This document shows, one piece after another, positions 10,683 to 22,054 of a stretch of DNA of 64,000 nucleotides (positions are counted from its first letter, which is position 1; every line of letters begins with the position of its first letter). The stretch lies in contig NZ_CP039451.1 in NCBI RefSeq assembly GCF_004843725.1, positions 3,912,001-3,976,000 on the forward strand. Reading direction: 5' to 3'. The stretch is from Psychroserpens sp. NJDZ02 (lineage in GTDB: Bacteria; Bacteroidota; Bacteroidia; Flavobacteriales; Flavobacteriaceae). The translations under genes and the position numbers were made by a program. The notes below the pieces were generated by a model. It did no database searches and had not been told where the DNA came from. It was given only the letters and a program-made list of their open reading frames with translations.

Positions 10683-11546
10683 TTATTGAATTGTTTTAGT
10701 GTGAAAAGAAACTAAACCTTCGATTGGTCGTCTTTCAAAATTACCAACTTTAAAACCTAATTCTTCAGCAACAGCTTTAATTTCATCTTGACAGAAAAAG
10801 GCAATAGAACCAGCAAAATGTACTGGTACCGTTTTTAGTTCTTCTTTATATTGCATGATCATATTTTTTGCAAAGCGTCTAATTCCAGATTTAATTAATT
10901 CTAATATGTATTTAGAATCTTTATTTAGTATCATAAACTCGGCAAAATGAGCTAAATAAGCATTAGCATTAGGTTGCTTATATAAATTATATTTTATATA
11001 ATCTGCTTCTAGATTATGTTTATGTGCAAATGCAATCCTGATATCTTCTGGCATGTGATTAAAATAGTAATCTCTTAGAAGTTCTTTTCCGTAATAATTA
11101 CCTGATGCATCATCCATTATGGTATAACCTAGAGACTTTACACGTTGATGTAACGTTGTACCATCATAATAACTACAGTTAGATCCTGTCCCTAAAATAC
11201 ATACCACAGCTGCTTCTGTTGGTGTGTTAATAGTTGCATATACTGCAGCCATAGTATCTTCATCCACTAAAATATCTGCTTTTGGAAAAAACTCTTGAAG
11301 AATAACTTTAAGCATTAATCGTGGATTTTCTGTGCCACAACCGGCACCATAGAAAAACACATGAGTCACACTATCCTTATTATCATTTAAAGCCGGACTC
11401 TTTTTTAAGATTTTCTTTATTTTCTTTTCGGAAAGTATGGCCGGATTTAAGCCTTTGGTGCGTATTTTTTCAAGTAATTGGTTACCATTTTTGTCTACTG
11501 CTATCCAATCGCATTTTGTAGACCCACTATCAACAACTAAAATCAT
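10683..11546 (-). CDS. BadF/BadG-type ATPase, N-acetylglucosamine kinase-like
   Basis: 287 residues with the ASKHA (actin-like) ATPase fold: phosphate-1 loop DSGSTKCDW near the N-terminus, a second phosphate loop GTGSNCSYYDG near residues 119-129, and an adenosine-binding segment (HFAGSIAFF) near the C-terminus. Bacteroidetes relatives are annotated as N-acetylglucosamine kinase or BadF/BadG/BcrA/BcrD ATPase. The sugar substrate cannot be read from the sequence. It is followed almost immediately by mgsA. A terminator separates it from gap. Confidence 0.8.
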   Translation of the reverse strand: MILVVDSGSTKCDWIAVDKNGNQLLEKIRTKGLNPAILSEKKIKKILKKSPALNDNKDSVTHVFFYGAGCGTENPRLMLKVILQEFFPKADILVDEDTMAAVYATINTPTEAAVVCILGTGSNCSYYDGTTLHQRVKSLGYTIMDDASGNYYGKELLRDYYFNHMPEDIRIAFAHKHNLEADYIKYNLYKQPNANAYLAHFAEFMILNKDSKYILELIKSGIRRFAKNMIMQYKEELKTVPVHFAGSIAFFCQDEIKAVAEELGFKVGNFERRPIEGLVSFHTKTIQ

Positions 11547-11569
11547 ATTTCAAAAATTTATTGTAAGAT

Positions 11570-11616
11570 AAAAAAAAGCACAGTAAAATGAATTTAAAAT
11601 TGCATTTTACTGTGCT
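11570..11616 (-). terminator. Rho-independent terminator after gap
   Basis: A perfect 14-bp stem (11577-11590, AGCACAGTAAAATG, with 11603-11616) is followed on the minus strand by an eight-T run (11570-11577). It ends the pfkA-gap transcript and insulates the kinase-mgsA pair. Confidence 0.9.
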
Positions 11617-11640
11617 AATATTATATAAAAAAGCTCTAAA

Positions 11641-12651
<1,011 letters not shown>

Positions 12652-12670
12652 TTAGTTTATTCAATTTATA

Positions 12671-13657
12671 TTATGTGGTCATGATATCTGACACACGAAT
12701 CAATTCTTCGTTAATTTTTGATTTTCCTTTTACTGCTTGTTCTAATGGTGTTAATTGTATGGTATCGCTTAATAATCCAACCATATAATTAGATTTCCCT
12801 TCTAATAAACTTTCTACTGCTTTCACACCCATTCTAGATGCTAATACACGATCAAAACAAGATGGAGAACCACCACGTTGCATATGCCCCAATACAGAGA
12901 CACGCACTTCATATTCGGTCATATTTTCTTCTACGTAATCCTTAAGTTCAAAAACATTTTTACCTATTTTATCACCTTCCGCTACTACGACAATACTTGA
13001 CGATTTACCAGATAATTTACTACGTCTTAAAGATTCTAATAAACGCTCTAGCCCTAAATCCTCTTCAGGAATTAAAATCTCTTCTGCTCCTGCTCCAACA
13101 CCAACATTTAATGCGATATGGCCTGCATCACGCCCCATAACTTCGACAAAAAACAAACGGTTATGCGAACTCGCTGTATCTCTAATTTTATCTATAACTT
13201 CAACGACAGTATTTAAAGCCGTATCATATCCTAAAGTATGCGACGTTCCGAAAATATCATTATCTATAGTTCCTGGAATACCCATTACTGGGAAATCAAA
13301 TTCTTGATTAAAAATTAAGGCTCCTGTAAATGTACCATCACCACCAACAACCACTAATCCATCAATGTTTGCTTCTTTTAATGAATCGTATGCCTTTTGA
13401 CGTCCTTCTTTAGTACGAAACTCTTTAGATCTAGCAGATTTTAAGATTGTTCCACCTTTATTTATAATACCTTTTACGTTACGTGCCGTTAACTCTTTAA
13501 AGTCGCCTTCAATCATACCTTCATATCCACGATAGATTCCAGCACATTCAATATTATAATAGGCACAAGTTCTGGCTACCGAACGGATAGCTGCATTCAT
13601 CCCAGGAGAATCTCCACCGGAGGTCATTACAGCAATTTTTTTTATATTTTTTGACAT
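12671..13657 (-). CDS. pfkA: ATP-dependent 6-phosphofructokinase
   Basis: 328 residues, the usual size for a bacterial ATP-PFK. It phosphorylates fructose-6-phosphate to fructose-1,6-bisphosphate. Visible motifs are TSGGDSPGMNAAIR (ATP loop), GGDGTFTGA, the catalytic PGTIDNDI, MGRDAGHIA, and GHMQRGGSPSCFDR near the C-terminus. It is the first gene of the pfkA-gap pair. I did not find a convincing promoter box in the 159 bp upstream. Confidence 0.96.
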   Translation of the reverse strand: MSKNIKKIAVMTSGGDSPGMNAAIRSVARTCAYYNIECAGIYRGYEGMIEGDFKELTARNVKGIINKGGTILKSARSKEFRTKEGRQKAYDSLKEANIDGLVVVGGDGTFTGALIFNQEFDFPVMGIPGTIDNDIFGTSHTLGYDTALNTVVEVIDKIRDTASSHNRLFFVEVMGRDAGHIALNVGVGAGAEEILIPEEDLGLERLLESLRRSKLSGKSSSIVVVAEGDKIGKNVFELKDYVEENMTEYEVRVSVLGHMQRGGSPSCFDRVLASRMGVKAVESLLEGKSNYMVGLLSDTIQLTPLEQAVKGKSKINEELIRVSDIMTT

Positions 13658-13816
13658 GTATTTTTACTTATTACAGTAAAACTAATAAAGAAATATTAGA
13701 TAATACATTGCTTTTACTAAAATTTAACGATAAGCTTAAAACTATAACGTTTTCGTTAATAACTTAATAAAATACAGGGTGTTAATTATCAAAAAACAAG
13801 ATTAAAGCACTTAGGA

Positions 13817-16800
13817 TTACTCTTTTTTTAGCTTACTAACCTCAGGGAGGATGGAGTTATTTTCTGTGTCAGGTTCGGTTGCTTTATTGTCTTTTAATGG
13901 TGCTGAATTATCCTCTTCTTCTTCCTTAGGATTAAAAATTTTACGCATTAACTCTCCAAACGTATCAAAAGACACACTGTAGGATAATCCTAAGCCCTGT
14001 GTATAGCCAATTTCTTCTCCAAAATTTCTAATACTATTCTCTCTATTAAACACTTTAGCCGTAAGTGTACCTTCTTCATTTAATAAAAAGTCAATTTGTA
14101 AATCCCCTGCAATAACAGAGTCTCCTAAACCTCCTACAGGAACACCTACTTTTCCATTAATTAAAACGCGATCCGATATTTTAGTTTGTAACGTTAACCC
14201 AACACGATTATCCGTTTGGTAATCTGGATTACTAGAACCTGCTTCAAAATTTACACCTACATCAAGTTTACCATCGCCACTAGATAATAAACTATTAACT
14301 AATCCATTTAATCTTTCGGTTAGTGTTCCAGAAAAATTAAGATCATTAAATCCACTACTAAAAGCGCCTGTCGTTAACAGGTACAAGGCTTGACTTTCTT
14401 TTTCTTCTTTAGAATCTAATCTGTAATTTAATTCCGATTTTATTGTTGACTCTGTGGTCGGGAAAGCAAAACTATATTCTGGGTCTGGTCTTTCCAATTT
14501 ACCAGATAACTCAATAAACAATTCGACAGGAATACTTCTACTTATTGGATTATCTAATAAAGGAGATGGATTTGCACGTGTAGCATACTTTGCTTTAATT
14601 TGAATAATAGCATCTAATGGTGGCCCATTCCATTGTATATTACTAACATAAGGCTCTACAGTAAATTTCTTTTCTATGATACCGCCATATAAAAAGTTAT
14701 AAACGCCTTCATAAACGACAAAATCACCATACATATTAAACTTATCATTGGTATTGATTTCTATTAACAAACCACCAACACCGCGTCCTTTCATTGTGTG
14801 ACCCGAAGCTTTATCTATTATAATTTCAATCTCCGCCTCCTCAGTAACATCTAATTCAAAATTTAGATCTAAACCAGTTTCTACAAGATTCTCTAGAACA
14901 ACACCTTTTAGTTTAGCATCTTTTTCTTCTGGACTTAAAAAATGAATGATGGAATTATCTCCAAAATCCTCATTATCATTTAAGGGTATTTTAAAAACAG
15001 TTCCTTTTTTAGTCCGTGCAATGACATTGATACTTAACCCCTCAGTTGGTCCATAAATGGACGCAGAGCCCCCTATAAATCCAGTACCATAATATAAGGA
15101 GTCTTCGTTTTCTTTTGTATCAAGCACTAATAGTCTTGCTGTTTTTAGATTTAGGTCCAGTTTCCATTTAGAAAAATTAGTATGACTGATACTCCCCTCT
15201 AAAACCCCTTTAGTGTTTTCTTTTGTATCAGTAATATTAATTTTATTGAAGAAAAAACTTTGATTTTTTAAAAACACAGACGCTTGTTCCTCAAAATCAT
15301 AATCAACATTTAAATAAGGCACACCTAATCCCCCATGATCAATATTTAATTGTCCATTAAACTCTGGTTTGTTTAAATTACCAACCACTTTTATGTTTCC
15401 TAAAACATCACCTCTAATATTACTTAAGACCCCTTCTAAAAAAGGATTAAGCAACTCTAAACTAAATTGGTTAAACCCTAAATCAACATCAATAAAAGCA
15501 TCATCATTAATTACATTAACATTTCCTATTGCTGTAAACGAATTGGTGTTATCATCTTTAATTTTAGCCTCAATTTTATACCTAGATAGCGTTTCATTTC
15601 CTTTTATTTTAGCATCAAAAGAGCCTAGAAAAGTGTTATTAACTTCCAAGTCGTCAATAGTAATAGAAGCATTTGGTAAGTAATTTCCACTTTCCTGTAA
15701 AATATCTAAATTACCATTAATATTACCTGCTAAAGACAGCTTTTCTACTTCGGGAATAATTTTATTTAGATCAACATCTTTGAAATTTAGTTTTAAATCT
15801 TTGTATGTAGAATCCCTAACTGTACCTTTTAATTTAATTTCTTCATTCTCATGATTCATTACAAGTTGTTCAATCTTAAAATTGTTTAAATCACGATCAA
15901 AAATTATTTTATTCAACTTGTTTTTATCCTCATTAACAAACCATTTATTGCCCTTAAACGTAACATCACTCTTTTTAAAACCTAAAACCGATAAATTTTC
16001 TTCATTAATAGTATGATAAAAACTTAAATTATAAGCATCATCATTTCGTTTTCCTCCTTTAAATTCTGAACGCATAAACAAGGTGTCATTAAGCGTTACA
16101 TTAATTAAATTAAATTTAGAGATATTATAATGCTTAGTGTAAACACTATCAATTTCTACGTACGTATTAAACAGCGGATTATTGTTATCGACTTGCAATT
16201 CTATTTTATCGGCAAAATAATCTAACAACTTAATTTTTGGCGATTTAAAGGTTAATTTAAAAGCTTTCTCATTACTCTCTACCCTTCCTTTTATAAAGGT
16301 ATTAGCACCGACTTCTACTTCCGGCAAAAACACTTCGACAATCTTATTATAAATTTTAAAATTAAAGTCTATATATTGATTACCTTCAATTTTATTAGGC
16401 ACATAATTAGCATAAATACTTTTAATTGAATTTTCAAAAAGTAATTCCAAATCATTAAATTTAAAATTCCCTTTTAATTGCCCTTCAACTATTTCTGGCG
16501 AATTAACTTTTATAAATCTTTCGTTATCTACAAACTCCGAGCTAATTGCAAAATCTTTAAATGTGTACGTATCTTTTTCATTTTTATAGACTGTATTTTT
16601 AAAATTAATACTACCAACAGCATCATCAATAGTATTAGCAGTCATCTTCATGTCAACAATACCAGTAAACTCTGATTGCTCATCTCTATTATATAAATTA
16701 AGTGCTTTTAGATTGGCATACGCTACATTTGCGACAAAATCAAATGTTCTTACATCGTCTGATAAATCAGCTAAACCATCAAATTCTAACTTTAAATTTT

Positions 16801-18220
16801 TATCGTTAGAAATTAATTTTCCATTAAATTTACTTCGTTTGTACTGTCCGTTTACAACAATATTTTGATAATTGTAATTATTATAATTGATACTATATAT
16901 ATCACCTTTTAATTTAGTGGTAAGAATTTCTTTTTTAAATCCATCTCCATCTACATCCACATTAAAAGAGGTGGTTCCTAACTTAGGATCGTCTAACATT
17001 TCACCTAAATTAAATTCGTCTAAAATAATATTACCTTTATAAGAAGCATAATCTATATTATCTATATTAGACATTTCTAAATTAGAATTTACAAGCCCAA
17101 GCGCTGTACTAATTTCTATATCGGCTACAATTTTATGAGAGGTAATGTTTGTAGTACCCACCGCTGTAAAATTGCCAAGCTTACCAAATATTGAGGGAAT
17201 AGATTCTCCTAAAACATTAGGCAAAAGGTCTTTTAAGTCCTTATAATTAGAAGATAAATTATCAAAGTTACCTTGCATCGCGAAATTATCAGCTTCGCTA
17301 TTAAATAAATTTTTAAAATTTAATGTTCCATAAATCTTAGTGTTTCTACTAGTATCTAACTTTAAATTTTCAGTCGTTAAATTATTTAAAGTTCCTGATA
17401 ATTTGGTAGAGAAGTTAGCGTATTGATTTACACCAAATTCATTATAAAACACATTTAATTCATCTAATAAAATCCGTCCTTCTGTAAAATTAGCTGAGAC
17501 CTTAACCTTGTCTTCAAACTCTTTAAAATCCGCTCTATCATAATTAAAAACTAACTCCCCTTTAATAAAAGATTCGTGTGTTTTTAAATTAAGATTATCA
17601 AAACGCATTTCTGATAACGTATACGAAAAATCAGAGGTTAAGTTCTCTAATTTCAAGCCACGACTATCTTCAAATTGCATCGTGTTTATTCTGCTTTTTA
17701 CATTACTCCCATCAATCAGAAAATTGGTCCCGTTTAAATTAATTTTATTAAACCTAACAATTTGAGGTGTCTCTTTGTTTTGATCTATTAACTTAAAAGT
17801 CCCATTAGAAATGGTTATATCGCTTGATGACAATAAAAATTCACTTTTCTTTGCTCGTGGGTTATCACTATCAAACCTAGCTACAAATACATCTAAATTA
17901 GTGCTCGACTCATCTTTATAAGTTACGATATTAAACACTAAATCTTCTACACTTATATCCCCAAAATTAAGCTTCCCATTATATAATTTTCTAAAATTAA
18001 TTATTGATGTGTTAAGTGTTGTGGCACTAATCAACGTATCCTTTTTAAAATCCCTGATTAAAACACCTTTAATTTCTACCTCTCCATTGTACTGTAAACC
18101 AATTTTTTCAATATTTATATTGGTCTTATATTCCTTATTAACCCAATCGGTTGTATATTTTGCAACACGCGTTTGCACAGCAGGTATTAAAAATACCAAT
18201 ATCAAAATGATGAATAGCAA
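13817..18220 (-). CDS. tamB: TamB-like translocation/assembly module protein (DUF490)
   Basis: 1,467 residues from the last canonical start. It has an N-terminal hydrophobic anchor, a very long beta-strand-rich body, and a C-terminal DUF490/TamB region. TamB spans the periplasm as a hydrophobic groove and assists outer-membrane protein assembly or lipid transport. The given start is a TTG inside the membrane helix. The frame stays open to 18292 and adds a basic stretch (KKSIKKFLKIIGKLIAILL) that would complete the anchor but contains no ATG, GTG or TTG. The true start may be an ATT at 18287-18289, or there may be a small sequence error. Confidence 0.88.
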   Translation of the reverse strand: MLFIILILVFLIPAVQTRVAKYTTDWVNKEYKTNINIEKIGLQYNGEVEIKGVLIRDFKKDTLISATTLNTSIINFRKLYNGKLNFGDISVEDLVFNIVTYKDESSTNLDVFVARFDSDNPRAKKSEFLLSSSDITISNGTFKLIDQNKETPQIVRFNKINLNGTNFLIDGSNVKSRINTMQFEDSRGLKLENLTSDFSYTLSEMRFDNLNLKTHESFIKGELVFNYDRADFKEFEDKVKVSANFTEGRILLDELNVFYNEFGVNQYANFSTKLSGTLNNLTTENLKLDTSRNTKIYGTLNFKNLFNSEADNFAMQGNFDNLSSNYKDLKDLLPNVLGESIPSIFGKLGNFTAVGTTNITSHKIVADIEISTALGLVNSNLEMSNIDNIDYASYKGNIILDEFNLGEMLDDPKLGTTSFNVDVDGDGFKKEILTTKLKGDIYSINYNNYNYQNIVVNGQYKRSKFNGKLISNDKNLKLEFDGLADLSDDVRTFDFVANVAYANLKALNLYNRDEQSEFTGIVDMKMTANTIDDAVGSINFKNTVYKNEKDTYTFKDFAISSEFVDNERFIKVNSPEIVEGQLKGNFKFNDLELLFENSIKSIYANYVPNKIEGNQYIDFNFKIYNKIVEVFLPEVEVGANTFIKGRVESNEKAFKLTFKSPKIKLLDYFADKIELQVDNNNPLFNTYVEIDSVYTKHYNISKFNLINVTLNDTLFMRSEFKGGKRNDDAYNLSFYHTINEENLSVLGFKKSDVTFKGNKWFVNEDKNKLNKIIFDRDLNNFKIEQLVMNHENEEIKLKGTVRDSTYKDLKLNFKDVDLNKIIPEVEKLSLAGNINGNLDILQESGNYLPNASITIDDLEVNNTFLGSFDAKIKGNETLSRYKIEAKIKDDNTNSFTAIGNVNVINDDAFIDVDLGFNQFSLELLNPFLEGVLSNIRGDVLGNIKVVGNLNKPEFNGQLNIDHGGLGVPYLNVDYDFEEQASVFLKNQSFFFNKINITDTKENTKGVLEGSISHTNFSKWKLDLNLKTARLLVLDTKENEDSLYYGTGFIGGSASIYGPTEGLSINVIARTKKGTVFKIPLNDNEDFGDNSIIHFLSPEEKDAKLKGVVLENLVETGLDLNFELDVTEEAEIEIIIDKASGHTMKGRGVGGLLIEINTNDKFNMYGDFVVYEGVYNFLYGGIIEKKFTVEPYVSNIQWNGPPLDAIIQIKAKYATRANPSPLLDNPISRSIPVELFIELSGKLERPDPEYSFAFPTTESTIKSELNYRLDSKEEKESQALYLLTTGAFSSGFNDLNFSGTLTERLNGLVNSLLSSGDGKLDVGVNFEAGSSNPDYQTDNRVGLTLQTKISDRVLINGKVGVPVGGLGDSVIAGDLQIDFLLNEEGTLTAKVFNRENSIRNFGEEIGYTQGLGLSYSVSFDTFGELMRKIFNPKEEEEDNSAPLKDNKATEPDTENNSILPEVSKLKKE

Positions 18221-18303
18221 CAGTAAGATCGCTATTAATTTACCTATTATTTTAAGAAATTTTTTGATACTTTTTTTAGAGTTAAAAATTATTTATAATA
18301 TCT

Positions 18304-18331
18304 TACTTTTGCCTTTTCAAAAACAAAAGTA
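18304..18331. promoter_or_regulatory. Face-to-face -7 boxes for tsaD and tamB
   Basis: TACTTTTG at 18304-18311 on the plus strand and the identical TACTTTTG on the minus strand at 18324-18331 match TAnnTTTG. Each points at one of the two divergent genes. For the minus strand a TTTG at 18354-18357 lies 22 bp upstream as a possible -33 box. The two boxes form an 8-bp inverted repeat, so the site could instead be an operator. Confidence 0.5.
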
Positions 18332-18387
18332 ATTTAGTTGTTAATCATTACACCAAAATTAACAATTATTATGCCTAAAAATAACTA

Positions 18388-19410
18388 ATGGCTTCACAAA
18401 ATATTTATATACTTGGAATTGAGAGTTCTTGCGACGACACTGCAGCTTCTGTAATCCTTAACGGAAAAATTTTAAGCAACATAGTCGCTAGCCAAAAAAT
18501 ACACGAACAATATGGAGGCGTTGTACCAGAATTAGCCTCTCGCGCACATCAGCAAAATATTGTACCCGTAGTAGATCAAGCTTTAAAAATAGCAGGAATT
18601 ACCAAAGCACAACTTAGTGCTGTAGCTTTTACAAAAGGCCCAGGATTAATGGGGAGTTTGTTGGTCGGGACGTCCTTTGCAAAATCTTTAGCTTTTGGAT
18701 TAAAAATACCATTAATTGATGTCAACCATATGCAAGCGCATATATTAGCTCATTTTATTGAAGAAGAAGGCTTCAATACCCCACCTTTCCCTTTTTTAGC
18801 CATGACTATTTCTGGTGGGCATACCCAAATTGTAACTGTCAAAAATCATTTTGACATGGAAGTCATTGGTCAAACTATTGATGATGCAGTTGGCGAAGCT
18901 TTTGATAAAAGTGGAAAAACATTAGGATTAGGGTATCCAGCAGGGCCTAAAATTGACAAATTAGCTAAATTAGGAAATCCAAAAGCTTATCAATTTACAA
19001 AACCACGAGTTGATGGCCTTAATTTTAGTTTTTCGGGATTTAAAACAGCGGTATTATATTTTATTCAAAAACAAGTCAAATTAAATCCTAATTTTATTGA
19101 AGAGCATCTCAATGACATTTGTGCCTCTATACAATATACTATTATTGGCATTTTAACTGACAAGCTTAAATTAGCTGTAAAACAAACAGGTATAACACAT
19201 ATTGCTATTGGTGGTGGTGTCTCTGCAAATACAGGAATAAGACAAGCTTTAAAAGAGGGCGAAGCTAAACACGGTTGGACGACTTACGTTCCTAAATTTG
19301 AATTTACCACAGATAATGCTGCCATGATTGCTATTGTGGGGTATTTAAAATTTTTAGAAGGTGATTTTGCTACACAGAATGTTATGGCCAATTCTAGATT
19401 AAAACTATAG
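18388..19410 (+). CDS. tsaD: tRNA N6-adenosine threonylcarbamoyltransferase
   Basis: 340 residues, full length. With TsaB and TsaE it transfers the threonylcarbamoyl group to A37 of ANN-decoding tRNAs. It has the family start ILGIESSCDDTAASV, GGVVPELASRAH, the metal-binding His pair in NHMQAHILAHF, SGGHTQIV, and NFSFSGFKTA. It is transcribed away from tamB. Confidence 0.97.
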   Translation: MASQNIYILGIESSCDDTAASVILNGKILSNIVASQKIHEQYGGVVPELASRAHQQNIVPVVDQALKIAGITKAQLSAVAFTKGPGLMGSLLVGTSFAKSLAFGLKIPLIDVNHMQAHILAHFIEEEGFNTPPFPFLAMTISGGHTQIVTVKNHFDMEVIGQTIDDAVGEAFDKSGKTLGLGYPAGPKIDKLAKLGNPKAYQFTKPRVDGLNFSFSGFKTAVLYFIQKQVKLNPNFIEEHLNDICASIQYTIIGILTDKLKLAVKQTGITHIAIGGGVSANTGIRQALKEGEAKHGWTTYVPKFEFTTDNAAMIAIVGYLKFLEGDFATQNVMANSRLKL

Positions 19411-19502
19411 ACCCAATCACAAAAATTATTAAAACTCGTGTTAATAATCGCCTTTAAGACTATATTTTTTTGTTTTTTTGTCGAAATAATTACAATCTCA
19501 AA

Positions 19503-20135
19503 ATGAAAAACCTACTGACATTAGCTATTTGCTTACTTACTATTTCGTCGTTTGCCCAAAAATCTCTAGAAAAAGAATTGGACACCATCACAACCGTTGC
19601 ACAAGCTGAAAAGTTTTTAGACACTAAAAAGTCTAGAAAAAACAAAATGCTGATTTTTAATGAAGAAAAGCATAAAACGAAACTAGCTACCAAACTATTA
19701 AATAATAGCGTGGGTAGTACAGAAGTTATTAAAACAGAATTTAATGTTACCCATTATAAGGTCATTGATAAATCGCAAGAAAGACATTATAGAATAAGTT
19801 ATATCTATTTTGATGGTAACCAATTGGAAGCTTCAAAAATTGTAGAATATAAAAATGAAATTTTAAAGTCATACGAGGATGGTATTCGTTTTGATGACTT
19901 AGCTAAACGGTATTCAATGGACCGAAATGCTAATCGCGGTGGTGATTCTGGCTGGTTAAAGGAAGGTAGCATGCCTGCAGAAGTAGAAGCACAAGCTTTT
20001 AATTTAGATAATAAATTAGGAACGTTGTACACGGTTAGAATCCCGGAACCTAATGGATTTTATGTGATTTTAAAAACAGAACGTATTAAAAAAATTAAAG
20101 AAATTAAAGTCCTTAAAGTTATAGCCAAAGATTAA
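19503..20135 (+). CDS. Secreted PPIC-type peptidyl-prolyl isomerase (parvulin)
   Basis: 210 residues from the ATG at 19503, which begins a clean signal peptide (MKNLLTLAICLLTISSFAQ). An upstream in-frame ATG at 19470 would only add residues before that peptide. The C-terminal part carries a parvulin domain: SYEDGIRFDDLAKRYSMD, then GGDSGWLKEGSMP. It probably acts as a periplasmic folding helper. Its stop is directly followed by the rsmE start with no gap. Confidence 0.85.
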   Translation: MKNLLTLAICLLTISSFAQKSLEKELDTITTVAQAEKFLDTKKSRKNKMLIFNEEKHKTKLATKLLNNSVGSTEVIKTEFNVTHYKVIDKSQERHYRISYIYFDGNQLEASKIVEYKNEILKSYEDGIRFDDLAKRYSMDRNANRGGDSGWLKEGSMPAEVEAQAFNLDNKLGTLYTVRIPEPNGFYVILKTERIKKIKEIKVLKVIAKD

Positions 20136-20840
20136 ATGCAACTTTTTTATAATCCAGATATAGCCCCTAATACAGCGCAATTTACTTTTCCTAAAGATGA
20201 AAGTCGACATATTGTCAAAGTCTTAAGAAAACAAACTGGAGACCTCTTACATATTACCAACGGTAAAGGATATTTATTTGAAGCAGAACTGGTTATTGCT
20301 GATCAAAAAAAATGCATCGTTACTATTACAGACACAACATTACAACAACCGTTAAATTACAAATTACATTTAGCGGTTGCGCCAACAAAATTGAATGATC
20401 GCTATGAGTGGTTTTTGGAAAAAGCTACGGAAATAGGTGTTACAAGTATCACACCTATTATTTGTGATCATAGCGAAAGAAAGGTCGTGAAATTAGAACG
20501 CTATGAAAAAATCATTCAGTCCGCAATGAAGCAATCTTTAAATTGCTACTACCCTATTTTAAATCCACCAATCGCTTTTAAAGCCTATTGTAATCAAGAT
20601 TTTTCGGGAGATTTATATATCGCGCATTGCGAAGAAACAGATAAAAAAACATTAAAATCTCAAATTTCATTTAATAATGAAATCACTATTTTAATTGGAC
20701 CTGAAGGTGATTTTTCTGTTAAAGAAATAGAAATGGCAATTAAACATAAATTTATTCCTGTAACTTTGGGAGACACACGATTACGCACAGAAACGGCTGC
20801 AATAGTAGCTTGTCATAGTGTTGCGTTTGTAAATGAGTAA
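20136..20840 (+). CDS. rsmE: 16S rRNA (uracil-1498-N3)-methyltransferase
   Basis: 234 residues. A SPOUT-class enzyme that methylates N3 of U1498 in 16S rRNA using SAM. The N-terminal PUA-like part contains ESRHIVKVLRKQTGD. The knotted SAM site shows LIGPEGDFSVKEIE and LGDTRLRTETAAI. It starts one base after the isomerase stop and ends 3 bp before the DUF4159 gene, so it is part of an operon. Confidence 0.94.
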   Translation: MQLFYNPDIAPNTAQFTFPKDESRHIVKVLRKQTGDLLHITNGKGYLFEAELVIADQKKCIVTITDTTLQQPLNYKLHLAVAPTKLNDRYEWFLEKATEIGVTSITPIICDHSERKVVKLERYEKIIQSAMKQSLNCYYPILNPPIAFKAYCNQDFSGDLYIAHCEETDKKTLKSQISFNNEITILIGPEGDFSVKEIEMAIKHKFIPVTLGDTRLRTETAAIVACHSVAFVNE

Positions 20841-20843
20841 CTT

Positions 20844-21485
20844 ATGAAACTTAATTTTTTTCTACTATTATCAATTTTCTCTCTTTTCTCATTTAGTCAA
20901 GATCTAGCCATACTTAAATATAAAGGAGGTGGTGACTGGTATGGTAACCCGACCGCTTTACCAAATCTTATAAAATTTTGCAACGCCAATATTGACACAC
21001 AAATGACAGAAAAACCAGAAACGGTAGAAGCTGGTAGTGTGGATGTTTTTAGATTTCCGCTATTACATATGACTGGTCACGGTAATGTACTTTTTGAAGA
21101 TGACGACGTTACTAATTTAAGACGCTATTTAGAATCGGGAGGTTTTTTGCATATTGATGATAATTACGGTATGAAACCCTATATTACTAGAGAGCTAAAA
21201 AAAATATTTCCAAACCAAGAATTGGAAGAACTACCAAGTACCCATCCTATTTTTAGCGTCGCTTTTCAGTTTAAAGATGGTCTGCCAAAAATACACGAAC
21301 ACGATGGTAAACGTCCTCAAGCATTTGGATTATATAGTAAAGAGCGTTTAGTTGTTTTATTTACTTTTGAAAGCGATTTAGGAGACGGTTGGGAAGATCA
21401 AGAAATACATAATGATCCAGAAGACATCCGCTTAAAAGCCTTACAAATGGGAGCTAATATTATAAAATATGCTTTTGAAAACTAA
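20844..21485 (+). CDS. DUF4159 domain-containing secreted protein
   Basis: 213 residues with a signal peptide (about residues 1-18, ending FSFSQ) and the DUF4159 pattern: YKGGGDWYGNPTALPNLIKF, FPLLHMTGHGNV, then GGFLHIDDNYGM. The function of the family is unknown; the fold is thought to be glutamine-amidotransferase-like. It follows rsmE by 3 bp, an order common in flavobacteria. Confidence 0.85.
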   Translation: MKLNFFLLLSIFSLFSFSQDLAILKYKGGGDWYGNPTALPNLIKFCNANIDTQMTEKPETVEAGSVDVFRFPLLHMTGHGNVLFEDDDVTNLRRYLESGGFLHIDDNYGMKPYITRELKKIFPNQELEELPSTHPIFSVAFQFKDGLPKIHEHDGKRPQAFGLYSKERLVVLFTFESDLGDGWEDQEIHNDPEDIRLKALQMGANIIKYAFEN

Positions 21486-21523
21486 GTGATATTTAGTAAA
21501 AACATAAACCGGATTACTAAAAA

Positions 21524-22030
21524 ATGCAACATACCCACTATACTTCTAATTTTAAGCAACAACAATTTCCAATAACTGTTATTTGCGAAAACGTAACAAA
21601 TGCACCAAATATAGGAAGCTTATTCAGAGCTTGCGATGCTTTTGGGATAGAGACCCTTATATTTTGTGGTTCAGATATACCATTAGGACGGAAAATGACT
21701 AAAACCTCTCGTGCTACTGAAAAAGTTGTCAATTACCAGGTTGTAGATTCTGCCTTAGAGGTTGTACTTCAACTTAAAAAAGAAAACTACGCGATTGTGG
21801 CTTTAGAAATAACCACTAATAGTCAACCATTACACGAGTCTGTTTTTAATAATAACCAGCCTATTGCTTTAGTTATTGGTGACGAAAATTTTGGCGTCTC
21901 AGAAGCCATTTTACAATTAAGTGACACTATAGCTCACATAGATATGTTTGGACAAAATAGTAGCATGAATGTTGTCCAAGCAACCAGCATAGCACTTTAC
22001 GAAATTACTAAGCAGTTATTAATAAAATAG
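21524..22030 (+). CDS. TrmH-family (SpoU) RNA methyltransferase
   Basis: 168 residues, a minimal SPOUT 2'-O-methyltransferase domain. It has motif 1 in VTNAPNIGSLFRACDAFG with the catalytic Arg, motif 2 VIGDENFGVSEAIL, and motif 3 NSSMNVVQATSIALYE. The RNA target (tRNA or rRNA) cannot be decided from the sequence. Confidence 0.9.
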   Translation: MQHTHYTSNFKQQQFPITVICENVTNAPNIGSLFRACDAFGIETLIFCGSDIPLGRKMTKTSRATEKVVNYQVVDSALEVVLQLKKENYAIVALEITTNSQPLHESVFNNNQPIALVIGDENFGVSEAILQLSDTIAHIDMFGQNSSMNVVQATSIALYEITKQLLIK

Positions 22031-22054
22031 AATACAATATTCTATATTTACAGT

